Shown piece by piece: positions 45,618 to 53,638 of a DNA stretch of 64,000 nucleotides. Position numbers and translations under genes: made by a program. Under the pieces are notes generated by a model. That model saw nothing but the letters and a program-made list of their open reading frames with translations. It ran no database searches and was not told where the DNA came from. Position 1 is the stretch's first letter; every line of letters begins with the position of its first letter. The DNA comes from Ferrovibrio sp035304305 (lineage in GTDB: Bacteria; Pseudomonadota; Alphaproteobacteria; Ferrovibrionales; Ferrovibrionaceae), in the NCBI RefSeq assembly GCF_035304305.1, contig NZ_DATGQG010000054.1, forward strand, positions 1-64,000. The letters are read 5' to 3'.

Positions 45618-46561
45618 GTTTTCCGGAGACGGCTGGTTATATCGTGAAGGACGGTTTCGATGTCGGCCTGGCCGGACAGCACCTGCTCGGCAAGCGCATC
45701 CGCTTCCACATCGGGCAGCGATTCGAGCGCGCGGCGCAAGCGGTCCAGCGCCAGCGCGTGCAGCAGGCGACGCTGCCGCGCCCTCGGATCGGGTCGCTTG
45801 CGGCGACCGATGGCAGCAATCGCATCGGCCAGCTCGGCGATTCCCTCGTTGCGCGTCGCGCTCGTCTGCAGCACCGGCACCGGCCCTTGGGCGCGCTGCG
45901 CGCTCATCGCGGCCAGCTGGCGCGCCGAGCGTTCGGCAAAGGGCAGGTCGGACTTGTTGACGACGAGTATGTCGGCGATTTCCAGAATGCCGGCCTTGAT
46001 GGCCTGGATGTCGTCGCCGAGCCCCGGCGCATTCACCACCACGCGCACATCGGCGATCTCGGCCACCTCGACTTCCGACTGGCCGGTGCCGACCGTCTCG
46101 ACGACGATGACATCCCGGCCCGCGGCATCGAAGACGTCGATCACGCGTGTGGCGGTGCGGGAAAGCCCGCCGAGATGGCCGCGGCTGGCCAGGCTGCGGA
46201 TGAACACGCCCGGGTCGCCGGCATGCTGGGTCATGCGGATGCGATCGCCGAGGATGGCGCCGCCGGTGAGCGGACTGGAGGGATCGACGGCAACGACGCC
46301 CACCGTCTGGCCCCGCTCGCGCAATGCCCGGACATAGGCCGAAACCAGGGTGGATTTGCCCGCGCCGGGCGCCCCGGTGAAGCCGACCACGACGGCGCGG
46401 CCGAGCTTGTCGCGGATCGCCTGCAGCACGGCACGGGCCTCGGCCGTATCGTTTTCCACCGCGGTGATGGCACGCGCCAGCGCCGCACGATCGCCGCCCA
46501 GCAGGGCCGAAAGCCATTCAGGCGGGTCGGTCTGGACGGTTCGGGGCGGGGCTTTTTGCAT
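45614..46561 (-). CDS. meaB: MeaB-type GTPase, methylmalonyl-CoA mutase chaperone
   Basis: A G3E-family GTPase of 315 residues that guards and reloads B12-dependent methylmalonyl-CoA mutase. The P-loop GAPGAGKS is at 63-70, with VVAVDPSSPLTGGAILGDRIRM and a guanine-specificity VVNKSD segment. I chose ATG 46561; an in-frame upstream codon at 46600 is less likely. The mutase genes themselves are not in the window; instead the gene heads an acyl-CoA operon. Confidence 0.92.
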   Translation of the reverse strand: MQKAPPRTVQTDPPEWLSALLGGDRAALARAITAVENDTAEARAVLQAIRDKLGRAVVVGFTGAPGAGKSTLVSAYVRALRERGQTVGVVAVDPSSPLTGGAILGDRIRMTQHAGDPGVFIRSLASRGHLGGLSRTATRVIDVFDAAGRDVIVVETVGTGQSEVEVAEIADVRVVVNAPGLGDDIQAIKAGILEIADILVVNKSDLPFAERSARQLAAMSAQRAQGPVPVLQTSATRNEGIAELADAIAAIGRRKRPDPRARQRRLLHALALDRLRRALESLPDVEADALAEQVLSGQADIETVLHDITSRLRKT

Positions 46562-46623
46562 CGCCGCACCATACGCGGTAAGAAGGCGGCCAGACAACAT
46601 TCCCCGGACACCGAGTGGCTGAC

Positions 46624-47454
46624 ATGGCCGAGAACAGCACGACCGACACCACTTTCCGCCACGCGCCGGCGACGCCGCGCGATTACGGCCGCGCCAACTG
46701 GATGGGCCTGTGGACGCTGTATCAGAAGGAAGTCCAGCGCTTCATCAAGGTGATCACCCAGACGGTGCTGGCGCCCGTGGTCACCACGCTGCTCTTCTTT
46801 GCGGTCTTTGCGCTGGCGCTGGGCCGCAGCGACCGCGAGATCGGCGGCATGCCCTTTGTCGAATTCCTGGCTCCCGGCCTGATCATGATGGCGACGACGC
46901 AGAATGCCTTCGCCAACACGTCATCCTCGATCATGATCTCGAAGGTACAGGGCAACATCATCGACGTGCTGATGCCGCCGATCAGCGCCGGCGAATTCCT
47001 GTTCGCCTATGCCATGGCGGGGGTCACCCGAGGCCTGGTCGTCGCGCTGGCCGTCGGGCTTGCCATCACGCCCTTCGCCGGCACAACCGTCCATTCCTGG
47101 CCGGCAACGCTGTATTTCGTGTTCTGCGGCTCGCTGATCCTCAGCCTGATCGGCATCCTGGCCGGCCTGTGGAGCGAGAAATTCGACCATCTGGCCGCGG
47201 TGACCAACTTCATCGTCACCCCGCTGGCCTTCCTGTCGGGCACCTTCTACTCGGTGCAGCAGCTGCCGGACTTCTGGCACGGGGCGGCGCTGGTGAATCC
47301 GTTTTTCTTCATGATCGACGGCTTCCGCTACGGCCTGACCGGCCATACGGACGGCAACGTGATTCTGGGCGCGGTGGCTCTGGGCGCCACGGGCGTCGCC
47401 CTCTGGCTGTTCTGCTACGCCCTGCTGCGCCGGGGCTACCGGCTCCAGCCCTAG
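46624..47454 (+). CDS. ABC-2 type transporter permease
   Basis: A 276-residue inner-membrane protein with six predicted spans, starting WTLYQKEVQRFIKVITQTVLAPVVTTLLFF and ending FCYALLRRGY, as in YadH-type exporters. The substrate is unknown. Its ATPase partner is normally adjacent but is absent here: upstream is divergent meaB and downstream is a convergent small gene. A GTG nine bases upstream (46615) is an alternative start. Confidence 0.88.
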   Translation: MAENSTTDTTFRHAPATPRDYGRANWMGLWTLYQKEVQRFIKVITQTVLAPVVTTLLFFAVFALALGRSDREIGGMPFVEFLAPGLIMMATTQNAFANTSSSIMISKVQGNIIDVLMPPISAGEFLFAYAMAGVTRGLVVALAVGLAITPFAGTTVHSWPATLYFVFCGSLILSLIGILAGLWSEKFDHLAAVTNFIVTPLAFLSGTFYSVQQLPDFWHGAALVNPFFFMIDGFRYGLTGHTDGNVILGAVALGATGVALWLFCYALLRRGYRLQP

Positions 47455-47457
47455 ACT

Positions 47458-47679
47458 TCAGCGCTGCTGCGTACCGCGCAGCAGCGGAAAGGCGATCCAG
47501 CCGGCCACGCCCAGCAGCGCGCCCGAGGCCCAGGCGGCCGAGGTCTGGTCGTTGAAGATGATCGCGGTGATCGCGGTGGCGGCAGCGACAAGGCCGAGCA
47601 GCAGCACGAAATGGAAATGCGGCACGGCGGGCGTGACGACGGCATCGCGGCGCTGCCGGAAATCCGGATCTGCAGACAT
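47458..47679 (-). CDS. Small hypothetical membrane protein
   Basis: A 73-residue protein of unknown function with two hydrophobic spans (HFVLLLGLVAAATAITAIIF and WASGALLGVAGWIAFPLL) separated by NDQTSA. The start at 47679 is favoured over an in-frame upstream ATG (47721) by GAAGGGGCC just before it. It converges on the ABC permease gene, three bases from its end. Confidence 0.6.
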   Translation of the reverse strand: MSADPDFRQRRDAVVTPAVPHFHFVLLLGLVAAATAITAIIFNDQTSAAWASGALLGVAGWIAFPLLRGTQQR

Positions 47680-47799
47680 GCTGGCCCCTTCGGAAACGCA
47701 AATGACGATGGCCGCCAGCATGCCGTCGTCGCCCTGTGAATGCAGGTTAATTTACGGACACCTGGCGCCCTGCGCCGGCCGGCAGATTCGCGTCTGCGA

Positions 47800-48243
47800 C
47801 TACACCAGGATCTTCTCGAGGCAGGCCCTGATCTTCGGCGGAATCGGCACCGGCCTCTGCACGCCGCGCTCGACAAAGACATGGACGAAATGGCCGGTGG
47901 CGGCGGGATGCCGGTCGCCGTCGCGGAACAGCGCGATTTCGTGACGCGCCGAAGAATTGCCCAGCTTCACCGTGCGCAGGCAGGCATCGATGGTTTCGGG
48001 ATAGTTCAGCGACTTGTGGAAGCGGCAGCCGCTCTCCACCAGCAGGCCGATCACCGGATCGCGGGCCATGTCCAGCCCGCCGAAACGGATCATGTAGTCG
48101 TTCACCAGCGTGTCGAAATAGGCGTAATACTGAACGTTGTTGACATGCTGGTAGACATCGATGTCCGACAGCCGCGTCGGAATCCGCAGGGTATGCCGGT
48201 AGTTCTCGCGAACCTCCAGCTTGGGATCCAGAACTTCGCTCAT
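47800..48243 (-). CDS. Hot-dog fold acyl-CoA thioesterase (4HBT family)
   Basis: A 147-residue cytoplasmic thioesterase. The family's RLSDIDVYQHVNNVQYYAYFD segment carries the catalytic Asp near residue 26-28 and the His-Val-Asn-Asn signature. Likely substrates are acyl-CoAs; the preferred chain is not known. It follows the alcohol dehydrogenase by two bases and is probably in the same transcript. Confidence 0.85.
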   Translation of the reverse strand: MSEVLDPKLEVRENYRHTLRIPTRLSDIDVYQHVNNVQYYAYFDTLVNDYMIRFGGLDMARDPVIGLLVESGCRFHKSLNYPETIDACLRTVKLGNSSARHEIALFRDGDRHPAATGHFVHVFVERGVQRPVPIPPKIRACLEKILV

Positions 48244-48245
48244 CG

Positions 48246-49412
48246 TTACAGTGCCTGCTCATAGATCTTCAGCGCGTCGTCGTAGGTGACCTCGCGCGGA
48301 TTGTTGACCAGCAGGCGCTGCTGGTTCATCGCATCCTTCGCCAGCATCGGCAGGTGATTGTGGCTGATGCCGACCTGGCGCAGCTGCTTCTCGAGCTTCA
48401 CGTCGTCGATGATCGCCTCCAGCTCGGCAAGCAGGGCGCCGGCCGCGGCATTGGTGCTGCCGAAGCTGCTGCCCGGCAGCAGCACCGGCGCCAGCTCGCC
48501 GTATTGCCGGGCGGCCGTCTCGTTCTCGAGGTTGAAGCGCAGCACATGGGGCAGCATCAGCGCGTTCGACAGGCCGTGCGGCACATGGAAATGCCCGCCG
48601 ACCGGATAGGCCAGCGCATGAACGGCGGCAACGGGCGCATTGGCGAATGCCATGCCCGCCAGCATCGCGCCCAGCAGCATCTCCGAGCGCGCCTGGCGGT
48701 CCCTTGCGCCCTCTTCCGAGCAGACCCTGCGGATGTTGCGCGACAGAAGGCTGAGCGCCTCGCGCGCCAGCGCGTCCGAGATCGGGTTCTTCTTGTGCTT
48801 CGATGTGTAGGCCTCGATGGCATGCACCATCGCGTCGACGCCGGTGGCCGCCGTCACATGCCGCGGCAGCCCCAGGGTGAGATCGGCATCCAGCAGGGCA
48901 ATGTCGGGCAGCAGCATGGGCGAAACGACGCCCTTCTTCTCGGATTCGCCCGTGGTGATGATCGCGATGCCGGTGACTTCCGAGCCGGTGCCGGCGGTGG
49001 TCGGCACCTGGACCAGCGGCAGCCGGCGGCCCTTGCAGAAACCGACGCCGTAGATTTCCGAGAGCTGCTGGCTGGCAACCGGCAGGAAGGCGACCAGCTT
49101 GGCGATGTCCATCGACGAACCGCCGCCGAAACCGACCACGCCGTCGGCGCGATGCTGCCTGGCCGCCTCGACGGCTTCATGGACCAGCTTCTCCGGCGGA
49201 TCGGCTTCCGTCCTGTCATAGATCGCGACAGCGATCCCGGCCGCTTCCAGGCTCTCCAGTGCGGCTTTCGGCAGGCCCAGCTTCATGACTCCCGGATCGG
49301 TGACCAGGATCGCCCGGGTGACCCCCAGCTCGGCCAGCAGACCGCCCAGTTTGGTGCTGGCGCCCGGCTCACAATAGACCCGGCGCGTGGTCTCGAAGCT
49401 GAGGGTGGTCAT
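48246..49412 (-). CDS. Iron-containing (group III) alcohol dehydrogenase
   Basis: A 388-residue NAD-dependent dehydrogenase. The dinucleotide-binding GGGSSMDIAKL is near residue 98, and iron ligands are expected in GVDAMVHAIEAY (Asp and His) and in the HALAYPVGGHFHVPHG segment. Members act on primary alcohols, lactaldehyde, 4-hydroxybutyrate and others, so the substrate is open. The thioesterase follows it closely. The gene is divergent from argD. Confidence 0.9.
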   Translation of the reverse strand: MTTLSFETTRRVYCEPGASTKLGGLLAELGVTRAILVTDPGVMKLGLPKAALESLEAAGIAVAIYDRTEADPPEKLVHEAVEAARQHRADGVVGFGGGSSMDIAKLVAFLPVASQQLSEIYGVGFCKGRRLPLVQVPTTAGTGSEVTGIAIITTGESEKKGVVSPMLLPDIALLDADLTLGLPRHVTAATGVDAMVHAIEAYTSKHKKNPISDALAREALSLLSRNIRRVCSEEGARDRQARSEMLLGAMLAGMAFANAPVAAVHALAYPVGGHFHVPHGLSNALMLPHVLRFNLENETAARQYGELAPVLLPGSSFGSTNAAAGALLAELEAIIDDVKLEKQLRQVGISHNHLPMLAKDAMNQQRLLVNNPREVTYDDALKIYEQAL

Positions 49413-49524
49413 GGCTCTCCTCCGGCAATTTCGTGATGTTTTCCAGAGACTAGCACCGGGACGGAAAGTCCGGCCAGTGCCGGGCGGGCCGGTTCCCCGC
49501 CATTGTCGGCGTACATTGGCTGAA

Positions 49525-49554
49525 TTGACACATGACCTTGCCCGACCTTAGAGT
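49525..49554 (+). promoter_or_regulatory. Promoter of argD
   Basis: A perfect TTGACA (49525-49530) is followed after 18 bases by TAGAGT (49549-49554), putting the start site near 49561. The leader to the argD GTG at 49630 is then about 70 bases and begins directly with a strong hairpin. Confidence 0.55.
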
Positions 49555-49561
49555 CCGACCT

Positions 49562-49606
49562 CCCGCCAGCCCGGCGCGAAAAGCCCGGGGCTGGCGTCGT
49601 CTTTTT
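49562..49606 (+). terminator. Terminator-like hairpin in the argD leader
   Basis: A 9-bp stem CGCCAGCCC/GGGCTGGCG (49564-49572 with 49588-49596) is followed by TCGTCTTTTT. It lies after the promoter and before the start codon, so it could act as an attenuator. No anti-terminator or leader peptide is evident. Confidence 0.5.
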
Positions 49607-49629
49607 CAGACCGAACCGGAGAAGGTGTC

Positions 49630-50826
49630 GTGAGCGAAGCATTGATGTCGACCTACGCGAGGCAGGACCTCGCGTTCGAGCGGGGCGAGGGTTCCTACCT
49701 CTACACCGCCGACGGTCGACGTTATCTCGACTTCGGCTCCGGCATCGCGGTCACCGCGCTGGGTCACAGCCATCCGCGGCTGGTGAAGGCCCTGCAGGAG
49801 CAGGCGGCCAGGCTCTGGCATGTCTCCAACCTGTACAAGTCGCCCGAGCAGGAAGAGCTGGCGGCGAAGCTGGTGGCGCACTCCTTCGCCGACAAGGCCT
49901 TCTTCTGCAATTCCGGCGGCGAGGCCAACGAGGGCGCGGTGAAGATCGCGCGCAAATACTGGGCGGCCAAGGGCAAGCCGGAGAAGTACCGCGTCATCAC
50001 CTTCGACGGCGCCTTCCACGGCCGTACGCTCGCCATGCTGTCGGCCACCAACAACAAGAAGTATCTCGAGGGCTTCGGCCCGAAGGTCGAGGGCTTCGAT
50101 CACGTTCCGCTGAACGACCTGAAGGCGGTGAAGGCCGCGATCACGCCGGAGACGGCGGCGATCATGGTCGAGCCGATCCAGGGCGAGGGCGGCATCCGCG
50201 TGGTGCCGACCGACGTGCTGCGCGCGCTGCGGCAGATCTGCGACGAGAACGACCTGCTGCTGATCCTCGACGAGGTGCAGACCGGCATGGGCCGCACCGG
50301 CAAGCTGTTCGCCTATGAGTGGGCGGACATCGAGCCGGATATCATGTCCCTGGCCAAGGGGCTGGGCGGTGGCATGCCGATCGGCGCCGTGCTGGCCACC
50401 GACGAGGCCTGCTCCGGCATGGCGCCGGGAACGCACGGCACCACCTTCGGCGGCAACATTCTCGCCGTGACGGCGGCGAATGCGGTGCTCGACGTCATGC
50501 TCGAGCCCGGCTTCTTCGACGGGGTACAGAGGCGCAGTTCCTATTTCCGCCAGCAGCTCGCCATGCTCAGCGACCGCTATCCCGATCTGATCGAGGAGGT
50601 CCGCGGCCAGGGCTTCCTGCTGGCGCTGAAGACCCGCATCCCCAACGGCGACTTCCAGGCCGCCCTGCGCGACGAGCATGTGCTGGGCGTGACGGCGGGC
50701 GACAATACCGTGCGCCTGATGCCGGCGCTGACGATTCCGGAAAAGGATCTCGCGGAGGGCATCAGCCGCATCGAGGCGGCCTGCCGCAGGCTGCAGGGCC
50801 AGATGCAGGCCGAGGCGGCAAAATGA
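49630..50826 (+). CDS. argD: Acetylornithine/succinyldiaminopimelate aminotransferase
   Basis: PLP enzyme of arginine (and lysine) synthesis. The protein has 398 residues. The PLP lysine is Lys243 in SLAKGLGGGMPIGA, with FFCNSGGEANEGAVKIARKY and ILDEVQTGMGRTG before it. The annotated start is GTG 49630; ATG 49645 is an alternative. The TGA overlaps the ATG of argF (ATGA), so the arginine genes are coupled. Confidence 0.95.
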   Translation: MSEALMSTYARQDLAFERGEGSYLYTADGRRYLDFGSGIAVTALGHSHPRLVKALQEQAARLWHVSNLYKSPEQEELAAKLVAHSFADKAFFCNSGGEANEGAVKIARKYWAAKGKPEKYRVITFDGAFHGRTLAMLSATNNKKYLEGFGPKVEGFDHVPLNDLKAVKAAITPETAAIMVEPIQGEGGIRVVPTDVLRALRQICDENDLLLILDEVQTGMGRTGKLFAYEWADIEPDIMSLAKGLGGGMPIGAVLATDEACSGMAPGTHGTTFGGNILAVTAANAVLDVMLEPGFFDGVQRRSSYFRQQLAMLSDRYPDLIEEVRGQGFLLALKTRIPNGDFQAALRDEHVLGVTAGDNTVRLMPALTIPEKDLAEGISRIEAACRRLQGQMQAEAAK

Positions 50827-51767
50827 ACGCGATGCAGACCCAGTCGGTGCGGCACTTCCTCGACCTGCACCTCCTCTCGCCGGATGTCCTGCGCGGCATC
50901 CTGACCAATGCGGCGCGCATGAAGGCGGGCCGCCGCGGCTGGCCCAAGGGAGCCGTGGAGCCCGACCGGCCCGCGGCCGACCGGATTCTCGCGATGATCT
51001 TCGAGAAACCGTCCACGCGCACCCGGCTGTCCTTCGACAGCGCGATGCGGCAGCTGGGCGGCGAGACCATCGTGCTGCGCGCCGACGAACTGCAGACGGG
51101 CCGCGGCGAATCGATCGCCGACACCGCCCGCATCCTGTCGGCGAATGTCGACGCCATCATGATGCGTACGGGCAAGGCGAAGAACCTCACCGAACTGGCC
51201 GACAATGCCTCGGTGCCGGTGATCAACGGCCTGACCGACGACAGCCATCCCTGCCAGGTGATGGCGGACGTGATGACCTTCGAGGAGAAATGCGGCCCGA
51301 TCAAAGGCCGCAAGCTGGCCTGGGTCGGCGACGGCAACAACATGGCCACCTCGCTGATCCACGCGGCGGTGCTGTTCGGCTTCCGCCTCGATCTCGCCTG
51401 CCCGGACGAGCTGCGGCCCGACGCCGGGGTGCTGAAATGGGCCGCCGAGCGCCAGGGCCAGATCCGCGTCACCAGCGATCCCGCCGCGGCCGTCGGCGAT
51501 GCGGCCTGCGTGATCACCGATACCTGGGTCTCGATGGGCATGAAGGACGCCGAGCGGCGCCACGCCATTCTCCGGCCCTTCCAGGTCAATGCCGCCCTGA
51601 TGGCCAAGGCGGCGCCGGACGCGATTTTCATGCATTGCCTGCCCGCCCATCGCGGCGAGGAAGTGACCGCCGAGGTGATCGACGGTCCGCGTTCCGTCGT
51701 CTTCGACGAGGCGGAAAACCGCCTGCATGCGCAAAAGGCGATCCTGGCCTGGTGTTTCGGCGCCTGA
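50823..51767 (+). CDS. argF: Ornithine carbamoyltransferase
   Basis: Catalyses ornithine plus carbamoyl phosphate to citrulline. The protein has 314 residues. The carbamoyl-phosphate-binding STRTR is at Ser64-Arg68, HPCQVMADVMTF follows mid-protein, and the ornithine-binding MHCLPAHRGEEV is near residue 278. The start overlaps argD. hslO begins 19 bases after the stop. Confidence 0.95.
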   Translation: MNAMQTQSVRHFLDLHLLSPDVLRGILTNAARMKAGRRGWPKGAVEPDRPAADRILAMIFEKPSTRTRLSFDSAMRQLGGETIVLRADELQTGRGESIADTARILSANVDAIMMRTGKAKNLTELADNASVPVINGLTDDSHPCQVMADVMTFEEKCGPIKGRKLAWVGDGNNMATSLIHAAVLFGFRLDLACPDELRPDAGVLKWAAERQGQIRVTSDPAAAVGDAACVITDTWVSMGMKDAERRHAILRPFQVNAALMAKAAPDAIFMHCLPAHRGEEVTAEVIDGPRSVVFDEAENRLHAQKAILAWCFGA

Positions 51768-51786
51768 CCGCTCCTATATAGGCCCT

Positions 51787-52728
51787 GTGAGTACGCTTCC
51801 TCTTCGCGACGATCTGTCGCTGCCATTCCAGGTCGAGCAGTGCGATGTGCGTGGCCGCATCGTGCGGCTGGGTCCGGCGCTCGACTCCCTTCTTGCCCGC
51901 CACCGTTATCCCGAGCCGGTCGCGCATCTGCTGGCCGAGGCCCTGGTGCTCGTCGCCACGATGGGGACGGCCCTGAAATTCGAAGGCGTCTTCTCCCTCC
52001 AGGCGAAGGGCGACGGGCCGGTTTCCGCCCTGGTGGCGGATTACCGCACGCCCGGCCATCTGCGCGCCTATGCCAATTTCGACGCGGAACGGCTGGAAGG
52101 CCTCGAACTCGGACCGGGCGGCACGACAGGACTGGTGCCGCTGCTGCTGGGCAAGGGCTATCTGGCCTTCACCATCGATCCCCGGAGCGAGGATTTCGAG
52201 CGCTACCAGGGCATCGTCGATCTCTCGGGTGCGAGCCTGGCCGATGCGGCGCATGCCTATTTCGCCCAGTCCGAACAGCTCAATGCCCGCGTGGTGCTCG
52301 CCGCGGCCCATCGCAGGGGCAGTGACGGGCGCAGGGCCTGGCGTGGCGGCGGCGTGCTGCTGCAGCAGCTGCCGCTCGATCCGGGCGGACTGACGCAGGA
52401 AGAGCGGGCGGCGGCCTGGGAGAAGATGCAGGTCCTGCTGGGCACCGCGACCGCCGCCGAGCTCACTGACGCCGCACTCGGGCAGAATGAAATTCTGTAC
52501 CGGCTGTTCCACGAGGATGGCGTGCGCGTCTTCGAGACCGCACCGCTGCTGGACCAGTGCACCTGCACGCCCGACCGGGTGAAGGGCATTCTCTCGACCT
52601 TCTCCACCGACGAGATCGAGGCCATGGCGGTGGACGGAACAATCACCGTGACCTGCCAGTTCTGCAGCGAAAGTTACCGCTTTCCGGCGGAGGTGGTGCG
52701 GCGCGCGGCGGGCAGCCTCGACGCCTGA
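51787..52728 (+). CDS. hslO: Hsp33 redox-regulated chaperone
   Basis: A cytoplasmic holdase switched on by oxidative unfolding. The protein has 313 residues. The N-terminal domain is as expected, and the C-terminal zinc centre has all four cysteines: Cys258, Cys260, Cys290, Cys293, in the CxC-x29-CxxC arrangement. The start is GTG; a TATATA sequence ends six bases before it, so the gene may have its own promoter as well as reading from argF. argD-argF-hslO order is common in alphaproteobacteria. Confidence 0.94.
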   Translation: MSTLPLRDDLSLPFQVEQCDVRGRIVRLGPALDSLLARHRYPEPVAHLLAEALVLVATMGTALKFEGVFSLQAKGDGPVSALVADYRTPGHLRAYANFDAERLEGLELGPGGTTGLVPLLLGKGYLAFTIDPRSEDFERYQGIVDLSGASLADAAHAYFAQSEQLNARVVLAAAHRRGSDGRRAWRGGGVLLQQLPLDPGGLTQEERAAAWEKMQVLLGTATAAELTDAALGQNEILYRLFHEDGVRVFETAPLLDQCTCTPDRVKGILSTFSTDEIEAMAVDGTITVTCQFCSESYRFPAEVVRRAAGSLDA

Positions 52729-52858
52729 GCTGCCTCCGGCGCCCGTCGATCCTTCAGCAGTGATTTCTCGGGGCCATCCTCCGGGGAACGCGCCCGGGGG
52801 CCTTGAATTCGCCCCATTTGGCCGCCTAAGTCAGGGCGAAAAACAAGGAGAAACGGCC

Positions 52859-53449
52859 ATGAATGCCTTCGTCCGAGGTCTAGCCGTCCTGGGTATTGCC
52901 GTGCTGGCGGCCGCCTGCAGCTCGGCGCCGGAACGGCTTGTGCTGCCGGAAATCACCTTCGAGGACCAGCCGAAGCTGACCTTCGCGGCCAGTGCCGTCG
53001 AAACCCTCGTCGAATACCAGCCGACGGCGCAGCCGCCGCATATCGAGCTCAACATCCCGCAGCCGCCGCAGGTGGTGGCGCAGCGCTGGGCCCGCGACCG
53101 CGTCGCCCTCGACAATACGCAGCAGAACACCGTCCGGGTGATCATCCGGAAGGCCAGCGTTACGGAGACCGATCTGCGCAAGACTCCGGGCCTCCGCGGC
53201 AGCTTCACCGAGGACCAGATCGCCCGCTTCGACACCGACGTGGAAATGGCGGTCCAGCTCCATGACGCGCGCGGCTTCCGCCTGGCCGAAGCCTCGGCCT
53301 CCGCGCGCCGCTCCAACAGCATCAGCGAGAAGGCGACCCTGAACGACCGCGACCGGGTCCTCCACGATCTGGTCCGCGAGACGTTGATGGACGTCAATCG
53401 CGAGCTGGAGCGCAATATCCGCCAGTATATGCCCCTTTACGTCCGCTGA
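52859..53449 (+). CDS. Hypothetical lipoprotein
   Basis: A 196-residue protein of unknown function. Residues 1-20 are a lipoprotein signal (AVLGIAVLAAAC) with Cys20 as the lipidation site; the next residues SS lack an inner-membrane Asp signal, so outer-membrane sorting is plausible. The mature part is soluble, with Pro-rich stretches and a charged C-terminus. I do not recognise the family. A ribosome-binding AAGGAGAAAC lies before the ATG. A large inverted repeat follows the gene. Confidence 0.75.
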   Translation: MNAFVRGLAVLGIAVLAAACSSAPERLVLPEITFEDQPKLTFAASAVETLVEYQPTAQPPHIELNIPQPPQVVAQRWARDRVALDNTQQNTVRVIIRKASVTETDLRKTPGLRGSFTEDQIARFDTDVEMAVQLHDARGFRLAEASASARRSNSISEKATLNDRDRVLHDLVRETLMDVNRELERNIRQYMPLYVR

Positions 53450-53452
53450 ACC

Positions 53453-53500
53453 CTGCCGCCCGGGACCGTTCGTACGCGAACGGAGCATTCCGGGCGGCAG
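53453..53500. other. Long structured inverted repeat after the lipoprotein gene
   Basis: Two nested stems: an outer 11-bp stem CTGCCGCCCGG/CCGGGCGGCAG (53453-53463 with 53490-53500) and an inner 7-bp stem CCGTTCG/CGAACGG (53466-53472 with 53477-53483) with a TACG loop. The arms are joined by short unequal spacers. No T-run follows, so it is not a standard terminator; it may be an RNA stabiliser or a protein-binding site. Confidence 0.5.
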
Positions 53501-53567
53501 CGCACCCGCCCCCGGCGATCGGCTGTTATCCTTCCGTGGCGGCAGCCGATTTCGCCCCCTCCAAGGT

Positions 53568-53596
53568 TTGTCTCGGTTAATTCGATCTGCTAGAGA
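53568..53596 (+). promoter_or_regulatory. Candidate promoter of the 2-hydroxyacid dehydrogenase gene
   Basis: TTGTCT (53568-53573) and TAGAGA (53591-53596) are separated by exactly 17 bases. The ATG at 53639 follows about 40 bases downstream. The pattern resembles the argD promoter. Confidence 0.45.
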
Positions 53597-53638
53597 GGGC
53601 GCAAAGCCCCTCCCCCTCGCGGAGCTGGAAACGCCTCA

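Noticed and set aside
45618..46517. N-terminal extension of the aminotransferase
   Set aside because: The region encodes meaB in another frame with a complete G domain. The aminotransferase start at 45617 has normal family length.
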